A stretch of DNA of 64,000 nucleotides from positions 62,001-126,000 of the forward strand of contig JAGKWU010000009.1 of assembly GCA_021151695.1 (NCBI GenBank), given 5' to 3'. This DNA comes from Cellvibrionaceae bacterium. GTDB taxonomy: Bacteria; Pseudomonadota; Gammaproteobacteria; Pseudomonadales; Cellvibrionaceae. Under the pieces are notes generated by a model. That model was given only the letters and a program-made list of their open reading frames with translations, searched no databases and was not told where the DNA came from. This document shows positions 59,732-64,000 of this stretch, piece by piece (within the stretch, counting starts at the first letter, position 1; each line of letters starts with the position of its first letter). Position numbers and translations under genes: made by a program.

Positions 59732-60268
59732 ATGGCTGAACTGACCACCTTGGCAAGACCCTACGCCAAAGCCGCATTTGAATATGCCAAAGCTGCCGGT
59801 AAGTTGCAGCAATGGTTTGAAGCATTGGAAGTATCAGCCGCTGTAGCAGAACAAGACCAGGTTAAAAAAGCGCTCGCCGCTTCTGGTCTGACTGCCGCGC
59901 AGAAAGCTTCCGTGTTTGTACAAGTTTGTGGTGAACAACTGGATGCAAATGTTAAAAATTTCATCCAGACCCTTGCGAGCAACAAGCGTTTGGCACTGCT
60001 TCCTTACATCAAGGAACAATTTGCCAACCTGAAAGCGCAGCAAGACAAAACTATCGATGTTGAGGTGACAGCGGCTTACGAGTTGCCTGTTGACTTAATT
60101 AACAAATTGGCCCAATCACTGAGCGCCAAACTGGATCGCAAAGTTAACGTGGAAAGCTCTGTTGATAAGAGCCTGCTGGGTGGTGTTGTGATCCACACCG
60201 GCGACATGGTAATTGACGGTTCAGTCCGTGGCCGCTTGGCGAAACTCGCCGAAGCATTGAAATCCTAA
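59732..60268 (+). CDS. atpH: ATP synthase subunit delta
   Basis: The 178-residue subunit links the b stalk to the alpha-beta head. It begins ELTTLARPYAKAAFEYAKA, the conserved start of the family, and its C-terminal domain contains VNVESSVDKSLLGGVVIHTGDMVIDGSVRGRLAKLAEAL. Ribosome binding site AGAGGTAG. It lies 23 bp before atpA. Confidence 0.96.
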   Translation: MAELTTLARPYAKAAFEYAKAAGKLQQWFEALEVSAAVAEQDQVKKALAASGLTAAQKASVFVQVCGEQLDANVKNFIQTLASNKRLALLPYIKEQFANLKAQQDKTIDVEVTAAYELPVDLINKLAQSLSAKLDRKVNVESSVDKSLLGGVVIHTGDMVIDGSVRGRLAKLAEALKS

Positions 60269-60291
60269 TCGTTGGGATTGAGGAACAGAGC

Positions 60292-61836
60292 ATGCAGCAA
60301 CTGAATCCTTCTGAAATCAGCGAAATCATCAAGAAGCGTATTGAGAGCCTTGAGTTTTCGACAGAAGCACAAAACGAAGGTACGGTCGTATCCGTTACCG
60401 ACGGTATTATCCGCATTCACGGTCTGGCCGAAGTTATGTACGGCGAGATGATCGAGTTTGAAGGCGGCGTTTACGGTATGGCACTGAACCTGGAGCGCGA
60501 CTCCGTTGGTGCTGTAATCCTGGGTGACTACCGCAGCGTTGCGGAAGGTCAAACCTGTAAGTGCACCGGCCGTATCCTTGAAGTTCCAGTTGGTCCGGAA
60601 CTGCTGGGCCGCGTAGTGGACGCACTGGGTAACCCAATCGACGGCAAAGGCCCACTGAACACCAAAATGACCGACGCAGTTGAAAAAATTGCTCCCGGCG
60701 TAATTTGGCGTAAGTCGGTTGACCAGCCAGTACAAATTGGTTTGAAAGCAATCGATGCGATGGTACCTATCGGCCGTGGCCAGCGTGAGCTGATCATCGG
60801 TGACCGTCAGATCGGTAAAACCGCTATCGCGGTTGACGCCATCATCAACCAGAAATCTTCTGGTATTAAATGTATCTATGTTGCTATCGGCCAGAAAGCG
60901 TCTTCTATCGCGAGCGTTGTGCGCAAGCTGGAAGAAAACGGCGCTATGGACCACACCATCGTGGTTGCTGCTACTGCATCTGATCCTGCGGCAATGCAGT
61001 TCCTGGCAGCGTTTGCCGGTTGCACCATGGGCGAATACTTCCGCGATCGCGGTCAAGACGCCTTGATCATTTATGACGACCTGACCAAGCAAGCTTGGGC
61101 TTACCGTCAAATCTCCCTGTTGCTTCGTCGTCCACCAGGTCGTGAAGCTTACCCAGGCGACGTGTTCTATCTCCACAGCCGTCTGCTGGAACGTGCTTCT
61201 CGCGTGAGCGAAGAATACGTTGAGAAATTCACCAAGGGTGAAGTGAAAGGCCAAACCGGTTCTCTGACCGCGCTGCCCATGATCGAAACCCAAGCCGGTG
61301 ACGTTTCTGCGTTCGTACCAACCAACGTGATCTCTATTACCGACGGTCAGATCTTCCTTGAATCTGCCATGTTCAACTCGGGCGTTCGCCCGGCGATGAA
61401 CGCCGGTATTTCGGTATCGCGTGTAGGTGGTGCTGCACAAACTAAAGTGATCAAGAAATTGTCCGGTGGTATTCGTACCGCTTTGGCACAGTACCGCGAA
61501 CTGGCTGCGTTCTCGCAGTTTGCCTCTGACCTCGACGAAGCTACCAAAGCGCAGCTGGATCACGGTCAACGCGTAACTGAACTCATGAAGCAAAAACAAT
61601 TTGCTCCATTGAGCGTTGCGCAAATGGCTCTGGTTCTGTACGCCGCCAACGAAGGCCACTTGAAAGATATCGCTGTTAACAAAGTGCTCGACTTTGAAGC
61701 TGCCCTGCTCTCTTTCGCTAAATCGCAATACGCGGACACGATGAACCACATCGATGCTACCGGCGATTGGAATGGCGAACTGGAAGGCAAGTTCAAAGAA
61801 CTGATTACCAAGCTGAAGACTACCGGAACCTGGTAA
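60292..61836 (+). CDS. atpA: ATP synthase subunit alpha
   Basis: The 514-residue non-catalytic nucleotide-binding subunit has the P-loop GDRQIGKT (near 169-176), the F1 signature PAMNAGISVSRVGGAAQ and LIIYDDLTKQAWAYRQ. The N-terminal EISEIIKKRIESLEF helix contacts subunit delta. The length is the standard 513-514. The codon choice in this gene is noticeably optimised (GGT, CGT, AAC), as expected for strong expression. Confidence 0.98.
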   Translation: MQQLNPSEISEIIKKRIESLEFSTEAQNEGTVVSVTDGIIRIHGLAEVMYGEMIEFEGGVYGMALNLERDSVGAVILGDYRSVAEGQTCKCTGRILEVPVGPELLGRVVDALGNPIDGKGPLNTKMTDAVEKIAPGVIWRKSVDQPVQIGLKAIDAMVPIGRGQRELIIGDRQIGKTAIAVDAIINQKSSGIKCIYVAIGQKASSIASVVRKLEENGAMDHTIVVAATASDPAAMQFLAAFAGCTMGEYFRDRGQDALIIYDDLTKQAWAYRQISLLLRRPPGREAYPGDVFYLHSRLLERASRVSEEYVEKFTKGEVKGQTGSLTALPMIETQAGDVSAFVPTNVISITDGQIFLESAMFNSGVRPAMNAGISVSRVGGAAQTKVIKKLSGGIRTALAQYRELAAFSQFASDLDEATKAQLDHGQRVTELMKQKQFAPLSVAQMALVLYAANEGHLKDIAVNKVLDFEAALLSFAKSQYADTMNHIDATGDWNGELEGKFKELITKLKTTGTW

Positions 61837-61893
61837 TAGCCGTTAACCGAAGCTGTAATTTTTTTACAGCTTCTCTTTCAAGAGCTTTTGCGT

Positions 61894-62757
61894 ATGGCAG
61901 GCACTAAAGAAATCCGGACGCAAATTGCAAGCGTCAAAAGCACACAAAAAATTACCAGCGCAATGGAAATGGTTGCCGCTAGTAAAATGCGTCGTGCTCA
62001 AGAGCGTATGCAACTGGGTAAACCTTACGCCAGTCGCATGCGCGATGTAATCGGGCATTTGGCCAACGCCAATCCCGAGTACAAACACCGTTTTATGCTG
62101 GAGCGTCCAGTTAAGCGCGTGGGTTTTGTCATAGTGTCCAGTGACCGCGGCCTCTGCGGTGGCTTGAACATTAACGTGTTCAAAGCCGCGATCAAAAACA
62201 TGAAATCCTGGGCTGACCAGGGCGTGGAAATTGATCTGTGCCTTATAGGTGCCAAAGCCGGTGCTTTCTTCAAGAGTTTTGGTGGCAACATCGTTGCTGC
62301 AACTCGCGATTTGGGTGAAGCGCCTGCGGTTGCCGATCTGATCGGCGGCGTCAAGGTTATGTTGGATGCGTTTGAAGAAGGCAAAATCGACAAGCTGTTT
62401 TTGGTGAGCAACGAATTCGTTAACACCATGACCCAAGCTCCACGTGTACAGCAGTTGTTGCCGTTGTTGCCTGATGAAAACAGCAAGCTCAAGCATCACT
62501 GGGATTACATTTACGAACCCGATGCCGAGTTTTTGTTGAAAGGCCTGTTGACCCGTTTTATCGAGTCGCAGGTGTATCAGGCCGTTGTAGAAAACGCTGC
62601 AGCTGAACAGGCCGCGCGTATGGTGGCGATGAAATCCGCAACCGACAACGCTGGCGATCTGATCAACAGCTTGAAACTGATTTACAACAAGGCACGTCAA
62701 GCGGCCATTACCCAAGAGATCTCCGAGATCGTGGGTGGTGCGGCGGCTGTATCCTAA
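61894..62757 (+). CDS. atpG: ATP synthase subunit gamma
   Basis: The central shaft subunit of 287 residues starts at the ATG at 61894 (MAGTKEIRTQIASVKSTQK), which follows AAGAG; a TTG two codons earlier opens the frame but is not needed. SDRGLCGGLNINVFKA is conserved, and the C-terminal helix has ATDNAGDLINSLKLIYNKARQAAITQEISEIVGGA. It lies 57 bp after atpA and 82 bp before atpD. Confidence 0.97.
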   Translation: MAGTKEIRTQIASVKSTQKITSAMEMVAASKMRRAQERMQLGKPYASRMRDVIGHLANANPEYKHRFMLERPVKRVGFVIVSSDRGLCGGLNINVFKAAIKNMKSWADQGVEIDLCLIGAKAGAFFKSFGGNIVAATRDLGEAPAVADLIGGVKVMLDAFEEGKIDKLFLVSNEFVNTMTQAPRVQQLLPLLPDENSKLKHHWDYIYEPDAEFLLKGLLTRFIESQVYQAVVENAAAEQAARMVAMKSATDNAGDLINSLKLIYNKARQAAITQEISEIVGGAAAVS

Positions 62758-62839
62758 GACGCGCGTGTTAATGATATTTAACCTTCAGATGTATGCCCCA
62801 AAGCGCATCTGATATTTCTGGAACAAAGAGGAACCGGAA

Positions 62840-64000
62840 ATGAGTAGCGGACGTATAGTTCAAATCATTGGTGCGGTAATCGACGTGGAATTCCCACGCG
62901 ATGCAGTACCAAAAGTTTATGACGCACTGGTTATCACCGAAGGCAATCTGACCCTCGAAGTTCAACAACAATTGGGCGACGGCGTAGTTCGTACAATTGC
63001 ACTGGGTTCATCTGAAGGTTTGCGTCGCGGTCTGACTGTAACCAACACCAACGAACCAATCCGTGTACCTGTGGGTAAAGAAACCCTCGGCCGTATTATG
63101 GACGTGTTGGGCAACCCCATCGACGAAGCTGGTCCTATCGGCGAACAAGAGCGTATGCAGATCCACCGTGCAGCGCCCAAGTACGAAGAGCTGGCTGCTT
63201 CTGAAGAATTGCTGGAAACCGGTATCAAAGTAATTGACCTGGTTTGCCCCTTCGCAAAAGGCGGTAAAGTAGGTTTATTCGGTGGTGCCGGTGTAGGCAA
63301 AACCGTAAACATGATGGAACTCATCAACAACATCGCAAAAGAGCACAGCGGTCTGTCTGTATTCGCCGGTGTAGGTGAGCGTACACGTGAAGGTAACGAC
63401 TTCTACCACGAGATGAAAGAATCTAACGTAGTAGACAAAGTAGCAATGGTATACGGCCAGATGAACGAGCCACCAGGCAACCGTCTGCGTGTAGCCTTGA
63501 CTGGTTTGACCATGGCGGAAAAATTCCGTGACGAAGGTAAAGACGTACTGTTGTTCGTTGACAACATTTACCGTTACACCCTGGCGGGTACTGAAGTATC
63601 TGCGCTCTTGGGTCGTATGCCTTCAGCGGTAGGTTATCAGCCAACGCTGGCAGAAGAGATGGGCGTTCTGCAAGAGCGTATTACCTCTACCAAGATTGGT
63701 TCTATCACCTCCGTACAAGCGGTATACGTACCAGCGGACGACTTGACTGACCCGTCTCCAGCGACCACCTTCGCCCACTTGGATTCAACCGTAGTATTGA
63801 GCCGTGACATCGCCGCTAAAGGTATTTACCCAGCGATCGATCCACTGGATTCAACGTCACGTCAGTTGGACCCAATGGTTATCGGTAACGAGCACTACTC
63901 AGTAGCGCGCGGCGTACAAACCGTACTGCAACGCTACAAAGAGTTGAAAGATATTATCGCGATCCTGGGTATGGATGAATTGTCTGAAGAAGACAAACAA
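62840..64000 (+). CDS. atpD: ATP synthase subunit beta, N-terminal 387 residues (runs off window)
   Basis: The frame starts at ATG 62840 after AGAGGAACC and is open to the last base, covering 387 of an expected roughly 460-470 residues. It starts SSGRIVQIIGAVIDVEFPRD. The catalytic P-loop is GGAGVGKT, the catalytic-base region GVGERTREGNDFYHEM follows, and Walker B is VLLFVDNIYRYT. The last residues seen (GMDELSEEDKQ) belong to the DELSEED lever that contacts subunit gamma. The ATP-synthesising sites lie mostly in this subunit. atpC is expected beyond the window. Confidence 0.98.
   Translation, partial: MSSGRIVQIIGAVIDVEFPRDAVPKVYDALVITEGNLTLEVQQQLGDGVVRTIALGSSEGLRRGLTVTNTNEPIRVPVGKETLGRIMDVLGNPIDEAGPIGEQERMQIHRAAPKYEELAASEELLETGIKVIDLVCPFAKGGKVGLFGGAGVGKTVNMMELINNIAKEHSGLSVFAGVGERTREGNDFYHEMKESNVVDKVAMVYGQMNEPPGNRLRVALTGLTMAEKFRDEGKDVLLFVDNIYRYTLAGTEVSALLGRMPSAVGYQPTLAEEMGVLQERITSTKIGSITSVQAVYVPADDLTDPSPATTFAHLDSTVVLSRDIAAKGIYPAIDPLDSTSRQLDPMVIGNEHYSVARGVQTVLQRYKELKDIIAILGMDELSEEDKQ

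Noticed and set aside
60265..61749. 494-residue open frame on the minus strand opposite atpA
   Set aside because: It covers atpA almost exactly in the opposite direction; its translation is rich in His, Gln and Asn with no domain. Long antisense frames are common in highly expressed genes with biased codons.
1..64000. tRNA, rRNA, CRISPR, insertion sequences and prophage genes
   Set aside because: I looked for cloverleaf T-loop sequences, transposase and integrase motifs, and regular repeat-spacer patterns and saw none. Short or degenerate examples could be missed by eye; tRNAscan-SE, Infernal/Rfam and ISfinder searches would settle it.

Overview
The window looks like the origin-proximal part of the chromosome of a gammaproteobacterium, most likely Cellvibrio or a close relative (Cellvibrionaceae). 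This placement is an inference. It rests on the order rpmH-dnaA-dnaN-recF-gyrB and rpmH-rnpA-yidD-yidC-mnmE-mnmG-rsmG-parA-parB-atpIBEFHAGD, on Pseudomonas-type parS sites, and on a secreted amylase with Ser/Thr-rich linkers of the kind common in polysaccharide-degrading Cellvibrio. No species was confirmed.

Layout. 1-7.6 kb: a FemAB-like acyltransferase (cut by the window edge), a TerC/CBS membrane protein, a small membrane protein, a beta-lactamase-fold serine hydrolase with a long low-complexity linker, a membrane-anchored di-heme cytochrome c of the peroxidase/RoxA type, and a DUF4156 lipoprotein. 7.6-12.6 kb: polyphosphate genes ppk and ppx converge on a shared hairpin, with tandem Pho boxes before ppk; next come secB, grxC and a rhodanese-fold protein without its catalytic Cys. 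12.7-16.6 kb: a tonB-exbB-exbD-exbD-TPR energy-transduction operon. 17-21 kb: an RstA/RstB-like two-component system with MipA/OmpV and DUF3019 genes, plus a small outer-membrane beta-barrel protein. 21-25.6 kb: a MacAB-like ABC exporter made of separate ATPase, two permeases and an adaptor. 26-29.7 kb: a GT4 glycosyltransferase, leuA, and a divergent Lrp/AsnC regulator.

29.7-37.1 kb is the least understood part. Five tightly packed genes encode a SWIM zinc-finger protein, a DUF5691 protein, a MoxR-like AAA+ ATPase, a DUF5682 protein and a VWA (MIDAS) protein. Most junctions are ATGA overlaps, so they form one operon and probably one machine; its job is not established. It is followed by a secreted GH13 amylase with a duplicated N-terminal module and two LacI-type operator-like palindromes upstream.

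40-64 kb is the replication, segregation and energy core. gyrB-recF-dnaN-dnaA run on the minus strand and everything from rpmH onward runs on the plus strand. Two perfect parS palindromes lie inside recF, and the matching ParA/ParB genes are 12-13 kb away. DnaA boxes cluster in two places: rpmH-dnaA (three boxes) and upstream of mnmG (five boxes next to a very AT-rich stretch). The second is the stronger oriC candidate by box count. A second, orphan ParA-like ATPase lies directly before that cluster. The ATP synthase operon has a clear promoter and a striking U-rich leader before atpE; atpD runs off the window end.

No tRNA, rRNA, CRISPR array, insertion sequence or prophage was seen. Several start codons given here are shorter than the longest open frame because ribosome binding sites and family N-termini favour them; each case is stated.
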